Made by a program: the position numbers and the translations under genes. Of a stretch of DNA of 20,258 nt, positions 6,899 to 14,379 are shown piece after piece; within the stretch, counting starts at the first letter, position 1, and every line of letters starts with the position of its first letter. Source of the stretch: Flavobacterium sp. UBA6721 (GTDB lineage Bacteria; Bacteroidota; Bacteroidia; Flavobacteriales; Flavobacteriaceae); assembly GCA_002454195.1 (NCBI GenBank), contig DKIJ01000038.1, positions 1 through 20,258 on the forward strand. Direction: 5' to 3'. The notes beneath the pieces were generated by a model, which was given only the letters and a program-made list of their open reading frames with translations, made no database searches and was not told the DNA's origin.

Positions 6899-7360
6899 AT
6901 GGCAGATGAAATTATAGCAACAACAGCCGATTCTGAAATTGTCAATTCCCGAATTTTTAATTTTCCAAGAACACTTCTTTTTCGGGCTTGGTCTGAATCG
7001 GAACATCTCAGAAATTGGTGGGGACCGGCAGGTTTCACCAACACATTCAATGAATTTGATTTTAGAATAGGTGGCAAATGGAGTTTTATCATGCATGGTC
7101 CTGACAAGGGAAATTATGCCAATGAATGTGAATTTATAAAAATTGAAGTCCCTATCCTAATTGCTTGGAAACGCCATTCGAAACCTATTTTTCAAATTTT
7201 GGCAACATTTGAAGAAATCACTCCTGAACAAACCCTATTGGTTTTTAAAATGCTTTTCCATACCGTTGAAGAATGTCAAAAATTAAAGCCTTTTGTTGTA
7301 GATAAAAACGAAGAAAACTTCGACCGATTAGAAAAAGAATTAGCTAAAATGACTCAATAA
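6899..7360 (+). CDS. AHSA1/SRPBCC-domain protein
   Basis: A 153-residue protein of the SRPBCC superfamily, AHSA1-like branch (Activator of Hsp90 ATPase homolog 1-like). These are small cup-shaped cytoplasmic proteins that bind hydrophobic ligands; most have no known function. Family marks are the start of the domain SRIFNFPRTLLFRAWSE, LRNWWGPAGFTNTFNEFDFR, then GGKWSFIMHGPDG-like GGKWSFIMHGPDKGNYANE, and ATFEEITPEQTLLVFKM near the end. The frame is open from an ATG at 6812 that overlaps the GNAT stop (ATGA) and would add a 29-residue hydrophobic leader. I prefer the ATG at 6899 because the domain begins there and the resulting length is typical. If 6812 is used, the product would carry a signal-like N-terminus. 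Confidence 0.82.
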   Translation: MADEIIATTADSEIVNSRIFNFPRTLLFRAWSESEHLRNWWGPAGFTNTFNEFDFRIGGKWSFIMHGPDKGNYANECEFIKIEVPILIAWKRHSKPIFQILATFEEITPEQTLLVFKMLFHTVEECQKLKPFVVDKNEENFDRLEKELAKMTQ

Positions 7361-7483
7361 AATCATTTTTAACAGTAAAAAATTTCCTTTTTATAGACCA
7401 TCTGATTAATTTTTTATATTTTTAAAAGTTAACTCCCAAAAGGAGCATTCCCTCCTATTTTTAATCTTAAATACGAAATTGGC

Positions 7484-8380
7484 ATGGAAATACAAGATTT
7501 GGAAACCATCTCCATCACCAATAAAATGGTTCAAAAGGTATTTGGCTCCGAAATAACTGTTTTGGAAGATATCCTTTCGATAGAAGAACCACTCGAAATT
7601 CGTTTGAAATATATTCAGGACAACGAAGTTTACAATCAAACTATTTCGGTGACCATGCGCACTCCGGGAAATGATGTGGAACTCGCCCTTGGCTTTTTAT
7701 TTACTGAAGGCATTATCTCTTCCTACGAAGCCATTCAGGAAGTGAATCATTTAGAAAAAAACTGTGCTTTACAAAAAAAGAATAGCATCCAAGTGGTTTT
7801 AAACGATGGTTTTACGCCACATTTATTACAATCCGACCGAAATTTCTACACCACTTCGAGTTGTGGGGTTTGCGGAAAAAGTTCCATCGAATCCATAAAA
7901 ACGGTGAGTCCATTTAAGAGTTCTAACAAACCTAAATTTGATATTTCGGCTTCGGTTTTATACCAGTTGCCACAAAAACTGAGAGCTGCCCAAAGTGATT
8001 TTGCTAACACGGGTGGTATTCACGCTTCGGGATTATTTTCGAAGGAAGGTGAATTATTGCTTTTACAAGAAGATGTAGGACGACACAACGCCTTGGACAA
8101 ATTAATTGGTCAAGCTTTCGCAAAAGGGCTACTGCCTTTACACCAACATATTTTATTATTAAGCGGAAGAATTAGTTTCGAACTGGTGCAAAAAGCCGCT
8201 ATGGCAGGCATTTCCATTGTGGTTGCTATCGGCGCACCTTCGAGTTTAGCAGTAGAATTAGCTCAAGAATTTGGCATGACCTTAATTGGTTTTCTCAACG
8301 AAAATCGATTCAACATCTACCATTCTGCAACAACAATTACCTTATTAACAGAAAAAGAGCAGACTCTGATTCCAAATTAA
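7484..8380 (+). CDS. fdhD: Formate dehydrogenase accessory sulfurtransferase FdhD
   Basis: A 298-residue FdhD. In E. coli this protein carries sulfur from the cysteine desulfurase IscS to the molybdenum cofactor and inserts it into formate dehydrogenase-type enzymes. The persulfide-carrying pair is in SSCGVCGKSS (Cys127 and Cys130). Other family blocks are TPGNDVELALGFLFTEGI (60-77), NTGGIHASGLF (175-185), EDVGRHNALDKLIG (196-209) and SGRISFELVQKAAMAGI (227-243). The length matches the family. The molybdopterin oxidoreductase starts 10 bases after the stop, so the pair is almost certainly one operon and FdhD probably serves that enzyme. A short AGGAG/CTCCT hairpin (7441-7456) lies in the upstream region; its role is unknown. 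Confidence 0.95.
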   Translation: MEIQDLETISITNKMVQKVFGSEITVLEDILSIEEPLEIRLKYIQDNEVYNQTISVTMRTPGNDVELALGFLFTEGIISSYEAIQEVNHLEKNCALQKKNSIQVVLNDGFTPHLLQSDRNFYTTSSCGVCGKSSIESIKTVSPFKSSNKPKFDISASVLYQLPQKLRAAQSDFANTGGIHASGLFSKEGELLLLQEDVGRHNALDKLIGQAFAKGLLPLHQHILLLSGRISFELVQKAAMAGISIVVAIGAPSSLAVELAQEFGMTLIGFLNENRFNIYHSATTITLLTEKEQTLIPN

Positions 8381-8390
8381 AGCGACTATC

Positions 8391-10733
8391 ATGACAGAAG
8401 ATAAAAATCCAAAAGAACCGAATGCTGAAAATCCCTATCAGACTTTAGATTTAAAGCAAACTAAAATAAAAGATTGGGCAGCCGGTATGTCGGGTGTAAA
8501 AGCGGCATTTAGCGATTTGATTGAAGAAAAAACGCTTGTCAGAGGTACTAAAGCTTTGTTCAAAATGAATCAGGCAGGAGGTTTTGATTGTCCGAGTTGT
8601 GCTTGGCCCGATCCAGATGACGACCGCTCACCTCTTGGCGAATATTGCGAAAACGGCGTCAAAGCCTTAGCCGAAGAAGCCACTACCAAAAAAATTACCG
8701 CTGATTATTTCAAAGAAAATTCGGTTTATGCTCTTTCACAACTCAGCGATTATGAAATTGGCAAAAAAGGCCGATTGACCGAACCGATGTATTTACCCAA
8801 AAACGGAACGCATTACGAGCCGATTTCTTGGGATGCTGCTTTTGAAAAAATTGGAAAAACACTAAACGAATTGGATTCACCTAACGAAGCTGTTTTTTAT
8901 ACTTCGGGAAGAACCAGTAACGAAGCTTCATTTTTATACCAACTTTTTGCAAAGGAATTTGGAACCAACAACATGCCCGATTGCTCTAATATGTGTCACG
9001 AAACTTCAGGAGCCGCTTTACGTCCAACAATCGGAATCGGAAAAGGAACCGTAAAACTGGATGATTTTTATGACACCGATTTGATTATCATTATCGGACA
9101 AAATCCTGGTACGAATGCGCCCCGAATGCTGAGTGCATTAGAAAAAGGTAAAAAAAACGGTGCCAAAATCATTGCAATCAATCCGTTGCCTGAAGCTGGT
9201 TTGATGGGATTCAAAAATCCGCAAGAAGTAAAAGGCGTTATTGGCAGTCCTATAAAACTTGCCGATTTATACCTTCCTGTAAAAATCAATGGTGATATGG
9301 CTTTGCTTAAAGCAATAGAAATTTTGCTATTGGAAACCGAAAAAAAAAACCCGGGTAAGGTATTCAACCATGATTTCATTAAAGAAAAAACTACGGGTTA
9401 CGAAACCTACATAAAACAATTTGCCAACTATAATTTTGACGAACTAGCCGCACAATCAGGGGTTGCGAAAGAAGCTATTCAACAAGCCGCAGAGATGATG
9501 GCCTTTAAAAACCGTATCATTGTTTGCTGGGGAATGGGATTGACTCAACAACCCAATGGCGTAGATATGATTCGGGAAATTCTCAATATTTTACTTCTAA
9601 AAGGAAGTATTGGAAAACCCGGTGCTGGTGTTTGTCCGGTACGTGGTCACAGTAACGTACAGGGAAACCGTACCATGCTAATTGACGAAAAACCCACTAA
9701 GGAACAACTGGATCGTTTGCAAAATTATTTTGGTTTTAATCCACCAAGAGAAAAAGGTTACGATGTAGTTCACGCCATCAAAGCCATGCATGAAGAAAAA
9801 GCCAAAGTGCTATTTTGTATGGGAGGTAATTTTCTATCGGCTACACCGGATACGACTTTTACAGCTAATGCGATGAGAAAATTGAAGTTGACAGTAAATG
9901 TTTCTACAAAACTGAACCGTACGCATTTAATTCATGGAAAAGAATCACTGATACTCCCAACCTTATCCCGAAGTGATATGGATATTGTTAATGGCGAACT
10001 CCAAATCGTTACTACCGAAAATTCTATGGGAGTGGTTCAGGATTCAAAGGGGATTTTGAAACCCGTTTCGGAACATCTTATCAATGAAACACAGATTGTT
10101 TGCCGTATGGCGATGGCAACCTTGGGCGATAAATCAGTTGTGGACTGGCAAAAATACGCCAATAGTTATGATGCGGTGCGCGATGCTATTGAACAATGCA
10201 TTCCGGGATTTGAAAACTACAATGTGAGAGTGCGTCAAAAAGGAGGATTTTATTTACCTAATGCTGCCAGAGATGGAAAATTCATTACAAAGCAATTTGG
10301 CGACCGTGCTCCTTTTACCCTCACAACTGTTCCCGAAAACAAACTGGAAGCCGATGAATACATGATGGCTACCACCCGCACCCACGATCAATTTAACACT
10401 ACTATTTACGGACTCGATGACCGCTACAGAGGAATTAAAAACGAACGCCGTGTGGTTTTCATGAACCCAAAAGACATTGAAAAAGCAGGATTCAAAAACG
10501 GCTACAAAGTCGATTTATTTAATTATGACGATGGAATCGAGCGTATTGCGCCTTTATTTATCATTGTGTCCTACCCTATCCCTGAAAAAAATACCGTGAC
10601 CTATTTCCCAGAAACCAATGTTTTAGTTTCTGTAAATAATGTGGTAAAAGAAAGCAATATGCCAGCTTCTAAATATGTCAAAATCAAAATCAAAAAACAC
10701 GATCCTTCTATTTATGAGAGAATTATAAACTAA
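8391..10733 (+). CDS. FdhF/YdeP-family molybdopterin oxidoreductase
   Basis: A 780-residue molybdopterin-dependent oxidoreductase of the YdeP branch of formate dehydrogenase-like enzymes. It begins with an N-terminal cysteine group FDCPSCAWPDPD (Cys67, Cys70) and EYCENGVKAL (Cys86), a reduced version of the iron-sulfur binding region of FdhF. The molybdenum-site loop is DCSNMCHETSGAAL, where Cys198 or Cys202 would take the place of selenocysteine. Further blocks are GQNPGTNAPRML, WGMGLTQQPNGVDMI, GKPGAGVCPVRGHSNVQG and the C-terminal molybdopterin-binding domain with TTRTHDQFNTTIYGLDDRYR (about 664-683). No Tat signal peptide is seen, so it should be cytoplasmic. E. coli YdeP is linked to acid resistance; the true substrate is unknown. 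The upstream fdhD supports a sulfurated molybdenum cofactor. Confidence 0.92.
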   Translation: MTEDKNPKEPNAENPYQTLDLKQTKIKDWAAGMSGVKAAFSDLIEEKTLVRGTKALFKMNQAGGFDCPSCAWPDPDDDRSPLGEYCENGVKALAEEATTKKITADYFKENSVYALSQLSDYEIGKKGRLTEPMYLPKNGTHYEPISWDAAFEKIGKTLNELDSPNEAVFYTSGRTSNEASFLYQLFAKEFGTNNMPDCSNMCHETSGAALRPTIGIGKGTVKLDDFYDTDLIIIIGQNPGTNAPRMLSALEKGKKNGAKIIAINPLPEAGLMGFKNPQEVKGVIGSPIKLADLYLPVKINGDMALLKAIEILLLETEKKNPGKVFNHDFIKEKTTGYETYIKQFANYNFDELAAQSGVAKEAIQQAAEMMAFKNRIIVCWGMGLTQQPNGVDMIREILNILLLKGSIGKPGAGVCPVRGHSNVQGNRTMLIDEKPTKEQLDRLQNYFGFNPPREKGYDVVHAIKAMHEEKAKVLFCMGGNFLSATPDTTFTANAMRKLKLTVNVSTKLNRTHLIHGKESLILPTLSRSDMDIVNGELQIVTTENSMGVVQDSKGILKPVSEHLINETQIVCRMAMATLGDKSVVDWQKYANSYDAVRDAIEQCIPGFENYNVRVRQKGGFYLPNAARDGKFITKQFGDRAPFTLTTVPENKLEADEYMMATTRTHDQFNTTIYGLDDRYRGIKNERRVVFMNPKDIEKAGFKNGYKVDLFNYDDGIERIAPLFIIVSYPIPEKNTVTYFPETNVLVSVNNVVKESNMPASKYVKIKIKKHDPSIYERIIN

Positions 10734-10738
10734 TAAAC

Positions 10739-11044
10739 ATGAACATTCGACTATTTTTTAAGCTAATAATAAATCAATCAATACTAATGGTTGGTAGACT
10801 TTTTGGCCTTATCCTTTTCTGGTTTTTAAATTTTGGTTCTGGAGCCGGAGCAAGCTCCAATAAGGCAATAATGACACTAAATACTATGTTGGCAATTTTA
10901 GTGTTATTACCGTTAGTTTTTGGTGTTTTCAAATACAAGAACTCAGATGAAAAGAAAAAGAAAATTAGCTATTTATTTGCTGGTTTATTTGTCACAATTG
11001 TAAGTGGAATATACTTTTATCTGACTGATAATTATATGTCTTAA
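10739..11044 (+). CDS. Small three-helix membrane protein, unknown function
   Basis: A 101-residue protein with three likely transmembrane segments (about residues 14-31, 46-64 and 76-95) separated by a Gly/Ala/Ser turn (FGSGAGASSNK) and a lysine-rich cytoplasmic loop (YKNSDEKKKK). I do not recognise a family. It starts 5 bases after the oxidoreductase stop, so it is probably translated from the same transcript. It could be a membrane partner or simply a neighbour; it has no haem-binding histidines (I see no His at all), which argues against a cytochrome b-type subunit. Confidence 0.65.
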   Translation: MNIRLFFKLIINQSILMVGRLFGLILFWFLNFGSGAGASSNKAIMTLNTMLAILVLLPLVFGVFKYKNSDEKKKKISYLFAGLFVTIVSGIYFYLTDNYMS

Positions 11045-11096
11045 TATAAACTTAAAAGAAACCTTTCTGGATTTTCATCTAAAAACATGTTCCAAA

Positions 11097-11564
11097 ATGG
11101 AAGAAAAAAGCGAAAAATTATTAGTCCGATATTATAGTGATGTTCTTGAAGAAATCGTTGTTGAAACTCTTTGGGCAGAAATAATTGAACAGGAAAAAGG
11201 ACTTTACAAAATTGACAATATTCCATTTTACGGTCCTGAATTTTCTTGTGGTGATATTGTTTTCGCAGAATATGATGAAGATGAAGAAAGAATTACGTTT
11301 AGAAGAGTTGTTGAGTATTCCGGAAATTCAACTATCCAAATTATTTTATTAGACGAAAAAACTGATATCGAAAATTTAAGAAATGAATTTAAAAATATTG
11401 GCTGTGAAAGTGAAGGAACGGGAAGTAATTATTTTGTTATGGAAGTCCTTTACGAATTAAATTACTTACCAATATTTAAAAAGCTTAAAGAACTCGAAAA
11501 AGCGGAGATAATAAGCTTTGCAGAACCTAACATTTCAAAAAAACACATATCAGAAAAAGGATAA
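11097..11564 (+). CDS. DUF4265-domain protein
   Basis: A 155-residue soluble, acidic protein matching the pattern of DUF4265: an early VVETLWAEIIEQEKGLYKID strand pair, then NIPFYGPEFSCGDIVFAEYD, then ITFRRVVEYSGNSTIQIIL. The C-terminal half (about 85-150) is an alpha/beta region with a Gly-rich segment CESEGTGSNYFVMEV. The function of this family is unknown. It starts 53 bases after the membrane protein and may or may not belong to the fdhD transcript. It is the last rightward gene before a repeat cluster and a convergent gene. The assignment rests on motif resemblance only. Confidence 0.68.
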   Translation: MEEKSEKLLVRYYSDVLEEIVVETLWAEIIEQEKGLYKIDNIPFYGPEFSCGDIVFAEYDEDEERITFRRVVEYSGNSTIQIILLDEKTDIENLRNEFKNIGCESEGTGSNYFVMEVLYELNYLPIFKKLKELEKAEIISFAEPNISKKHISEKG

Positions 11565-11606
11565 TAGTTCGTAAATACTAATAACTCTAAATAAACAATA
11601 ATTAAA

Positions 11607-11639
11607 TGAGATTCCTCCTTCGTAGGAATGACAAGATTG
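11607..11639 (+). repeat. Extragenic repeat, copy 1
   Basis: TGAGATTCCTCCTTCGTAGG at the left end followed by AATGACAAGATTG. The reverse complement has the form GTCATTCC-ACGAAGGAGGAATCTCA, a word I associate with flavobacterial extragenic repeats. Related, diverged copies lie at 11703-11758 (opposite orientation) and 11796-11831. Confidence 0.6.
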
Positions 11640-11702
11640 AGAACTTTGATTGTAAAAAAAATAACTTAATTAATTTTTACTTTAAGCTTTATCCGTGTAG
11701 TT

Positions 11703-11758
11703 TGTCAATCCGACGAAGGAGGACACAAGCGATAGCGAATTGGCGAAGCAATCTCATC
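11703..11758 (-). repeat. Extragenic repeat, copy 2 (composite, inverted)
   Basis: TGTCAATCCGACGAAGGAGG matches the reverse complement of copy 1, and CGAAGCAATCTCATC (11744-11758) is the exact reverse complement of the left end of copy 3. The middle (about 11724-11743) matches neither. It looks like a hybrid of two repeat subtypes. Confidence 0.58.
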
Positions 11759-11831
11759 AAGTTGAGTTGAGTCTTGATAGCAGATTTTAATTCTAGATGA
11801 GATTGCTTCGTTCCTCGCAATGACAGGATTG
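11744..11831. repeat. Extragenic inverted repeat including copy 3
   Basis: A perfect 15-bp inverted repeat: CGAAGCAATCTCATC (11744-11758) and GATGAGATTGCTTCG (11796-11810), with a 37-base loop. Copy 3 continues TTCCTCGCAATGACAGGATTG to 11831. Read on the minus strand it translates to SLRGTKQS, a well-known false-ORF signature of such repeats. It sits between convergent genes, where it could also fold as a bidirectional transcript end. The rest of 11565-11887 shows no gene. Confidence 0.65.
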
Positions 11832-11887
11832 TGGTTAATTTTAAAAGCTCCTCATTAACGGATTCAAAAAAAGCTAACCTTTCGGTT

Positions 11888-12928
11888 TCATTTATAAGCG
11901 ATAACTGCACTACTGGGTCTGGTAAGTGGAAGAATTTCAGTATTTTTAAAACCAACAGCTTTTGTCCATTTATTAAAATCAGCAAAAGTATAATCGAAGC
12001 CAGTTCCAGTTTCAATCAGCATATTCAGGCTCATCATTAGTCCAAATGCATTTTTATTCCTTTCCGGGTCAATAATTCTTTCTATCGCAATAAAAGCACC
12101 ACCTTCAGGTAAAGCATCATAAGCTTTTTGAATCAGCATCATTTTGGTTTCTTCATCCCAATCGTGCAGAATATTTCCCATCGTAATAATATCGGCTTTC
12201 GGAAAATTGTCTTTGAAAAAATCACCTCCAGCAGTTTGTACCCTGTCCTGTAATTGAAATTGTTGAATAATTTCGTCAGCAATGGGAGCTACAGCCGGTA
12301 AATCCCAACTGATACAGCTTATGTGTGGATGATGTTTTGCAATCATTGAGGATAGAAGCGCACCTGAACCTCCAATATCTACTACTTTTTTCGCCTTAGA
12401 AAAATCAAATTGCTGAGCCAAAGTCATCAAATTCCCCATTTGAACACCGCTCATGGCATGGATGAATTCTTTTAGTCGATTAGGATCTTCATAGGTTTTT
12501 TCAAATAAATTATCACCTTGTTTGGCTTCGTTTTGCGGATGTCCTGTCAATAATCCTGTTTCTAAATTTCCCCAAAATCCATACAAGCGATTATTTAACA
12601 TTTCAAGAATTCCGCCTATGTAAGTGGCTTTCTTTTTATCTAAAAATACGTTGGTATCCAAACTATTGGAATATTTGGCAGTATCCCAAAAACCTTCTCT
12701 ATTTAAAAACCCAAAGGTGGTTAAGGCATCCAGAAAATCAAAAACATGTCGGTCCGTACATTTAAAATTTAATTCCGCTTTAAACTAATTGGCGGACATT
12801 TCATTGTGTTCTGCGAGCAAAGTAAATAACTCGAATTTAACGGCGCTCAAAAGAATTTTGGATGCCCAAAATCCGGTACCAATTTGCATGATACTTCCTG
12901 GGGATGGTTGACCTGAATGATTTTCCAT
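11888..12928 (-). pseudogene. SAM-dependent O-methyltransferase interrupted by in-frame TAG
   Basis: Reading from ATG at 12928, one frame runs to 11888 (347 codons) and gives a normal-length class of O-methyltransferase (acetylserotonin/hydroxyneurosporene OMT type). The only interruption is TAG at 12785-12787 (codon 48). Upstream: an N-terminal dimerisation helix domain (MQIGTGFWASKILLSAVKFE, then LLAEHNEMSAN). After the stop: FKAELNFKCTDRHVFDFLDA continues the winged-helix region. The catalytic part is complete: SAM-binding VVDIGGSGALL (from about 182), GGDFF (234-238) and NILHDWDEE with the base His255. A TTG at 12661 could restart translation but would give a product without the dimerisation domain. 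GAG to TAG is the simplest cause. The methyl acceptor is unknown. Confidence 0.78.
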
Positions 12929-13136
12929 TAGTTAAAAATTTGAATTTGACATCAGTTTGTATTATCTGTTTATTCCAAATATCTAACTATTAAGAAATTT
13001 ATTTTCTTTAATCAAAATAAAATTTGTAAAACACTAATTTACAAACAACTAAGCAAACAATAACATTATTTTTCGGATAAAAATTTCTTCTTTAAAAACT
13101 ATTTTACAGACCAAAAACTAACTAATGAAATAAAAA

Positions 13137-13166
13137 AATCCGTCTCAATAATTATCAAGACGGATT
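13137..13166 (-). terminator. Terminator of the cysteine desulfurase gene
   Basis: AATCCGTCT (13137-13145) and AGACGGATT (13158-13166) form a 9-bp stem. On the minus strand it lies 7 bases past the stop of the gene ending at 13173 and is followed by a run of seven T. The rest of 12929-13136 shows no gene. Confidence 0.85.
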
Positions 13167-13172
13167 AACATT

Positions 13173-14297
13173 TCATACCGTTTTCAAAGCTTCTATGAAG
13201 CCATCAATATCATCTTTTGTATTATAATGACTCAGAGAAATACGTAAACTGGGCTTTCGAACCAAATCTTCCGAAAGTATTTCGGCCAATACGTGTGAAG
13301 GTCTGATACTTCCGCTTTGGCAGGCACTACCGCGGGAAACAGCAATACCACGCATATCCAGATGAAATAAAATCATCGCGGTTTTTTCTTCTGAAAAAGG
13401 CAACAACACATTCAAAATATTATAGAAATTAGCTGCTGTTCCATTAAACAGTACACCCGGAAAAGTAATTTCTAATTGTTGAATTAAATATTGCTTTACG
13501 GCTGTAATCTGTCCACTTTCTGCTTCTAAATGCGCATACGAAAGCACTAATGCCTTTGCCATTCCAGCAATTTGATGTACGGCTTCGGTTCCGGCACGCA
13601 AACCTTTTTCCTGTTCGCCTCCATAAAATAAAGGTTGCAAAGCCGAATTTTTTCGAACAAAAGCAAAACCTACGCCTTTCGGTCCGTGGAATTTATGCGC
13701 ACTCGCCAAAACAAAATCAACTGGAATCGTCTGTAAATCCAATTGCATTTTTCCCATCGACTGCACTGTATCCGAATGAAATAAAGCATTGTATTGTTTA
13801 CAAATTAAACCAACTCTTTCCAGATCTAAAACCGTCCCTATTTCGTTATTTACATGCATTAAGCTTACCAACGTTTTGACATCATCGGCTAGTAAAGTGG
13901 ACAAATGCGTTAAATCGATGCTTCCATCTGTTAATACATTGACGTAATCTACCCGAATGCCAAATTCTCTTTGCAAAGCGGTGATGGCAAACAAAACAGC
14001 ATGATGTTCTATCTTACTGCTTATGATTCGTTTTACACCTAAATCTTTTACTGCTGAACGCAAAATCCAATTGTTTGCCTCCGTTCCTCCAGAAGTAAAA
14101 ACGATTTCCTGCGCATTGACATTCAGTTGCTTGGCAATTGATTTTCGGGAAAGTTCCAAAATATTTTTTGCATTTCGACCAAAACTATGAGTAGATGATG
14201 GATTACCATAATCTTCGGTTAGTACTTTAGTCATCTCTTGAATGACTTCAGGTCGTATTGCAGTTGTCGAGGCGTTATCGAGGTATATTTTTTTCAT
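13173..14297 (-). CDS. Cysteine desulfurase (NifS/IscS type)
   Basis: A 374-residue PLP enzyme that removes sulfur from cysteine, giving alanine and an enzyme-bound persulfide for Fe-S clusters, thiolated tRNA or sulfur-dependent cofactors. It starts with the family N-terminus KKIYLDNASTTAIRPEV. The PLP-binding lysine is in SAHKFHGPKGVGF (Lys202), with cofactor contacts in SGGTEANNW and NNEIGTV (150-156). The persulfide cysteine is in SRGSACQSGS (Cys326), a short-loop arrangement near class I enzymes. I use the ATG at 14297: the longer start at 14321 adds residues unlike the family and lies across the likely -7 element (14303-14310). It is transcribed away from the lipoprotein gene at 14380. 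It could supply sulfur to FdhD, but a suf-type desulfurase may exist elsewhere. Confidence 0.92.
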   Translation of the reverse strand: MKKIYLDNASTTAIRPEVIQEMTKVLTEDYGNPSSTHSFGRNAKNILELSRKSIAKQLNVNAQEIVFTSGGTEANNWILRSAVKDLGVKRIISSKIEHHAVLFAITALQREFGIRVDYVNVLTDGSIDLTHLSTLLADDVKTLVSLMHVNNEIGTVLDLERVGLICKQYNALFHSDTVQSMGKMQLDLQTIPVDFVLASAHKFHGPKGVGFAFVRKNSALQPLFYGGEQEKGLRAGTEAVHQIAGMAKALVLSYAHLEAESGQITAVKQYLIQQLEITFPGVLFNGTAANFYNILNVLLPFSEEKTAMILFHLDMRGIAVSRGSACQSGSIRPSHVLAEILSEDLVRKPSLRISLSHYNTKDDIDGFIEALKTV

Positions 14298-14302
14298 TGC
14301 AG

Positions 14303-14310
14303 CAAAGTTA
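14303..14310 (-). promoter_or_regulatory. Likely -7 element of the cysteine desulfurase promoter
   Basis: On the minus strand this reads TAACTTTG, matching the Bacteroidota -7 consensus TAnnTTTG. Transcription would begin about at the ATG (14297), so the mRNA would be leaderless or nearly so. A TTG at 14326-14328 (minus) is a -33 candidate, but its spacer (15) is slightly short. Confidence 0.42.
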
Positions 14311-14357
14311 TAAAATATCAATTATCAAAAGCCGATTCAGAATTGTCATTTTTTGCC

Positions 14358-14365
14358 TATTTTTG
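14358..14365 (+). promoter_or_regulatory. Likely -7 element of the lipoprotein promoter
   Basis: TATTTTTG matches TAnnTTTG and lies 15 bases before the ATG at 14380, giving a leader of under 10 bases. No well-spaced TTG is found for the -33 box. Confidence 0.42.
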
Positions 14366-14379
14366 TCAAAATTTTTACA

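Noticed and set aside
9068..9379. 103-residue minus-strand frame inside the oxidoreductase gene
   Set aside because: Shadow frame of a well-supported gene; no domain features and no promoter.
11689..12015. 108-residue minus-strand frame containing SLRGTKQS
   Set aside because: It is the false translation of the extragenic repeat cluster plus the out-of-frame end of the methyltransferase.
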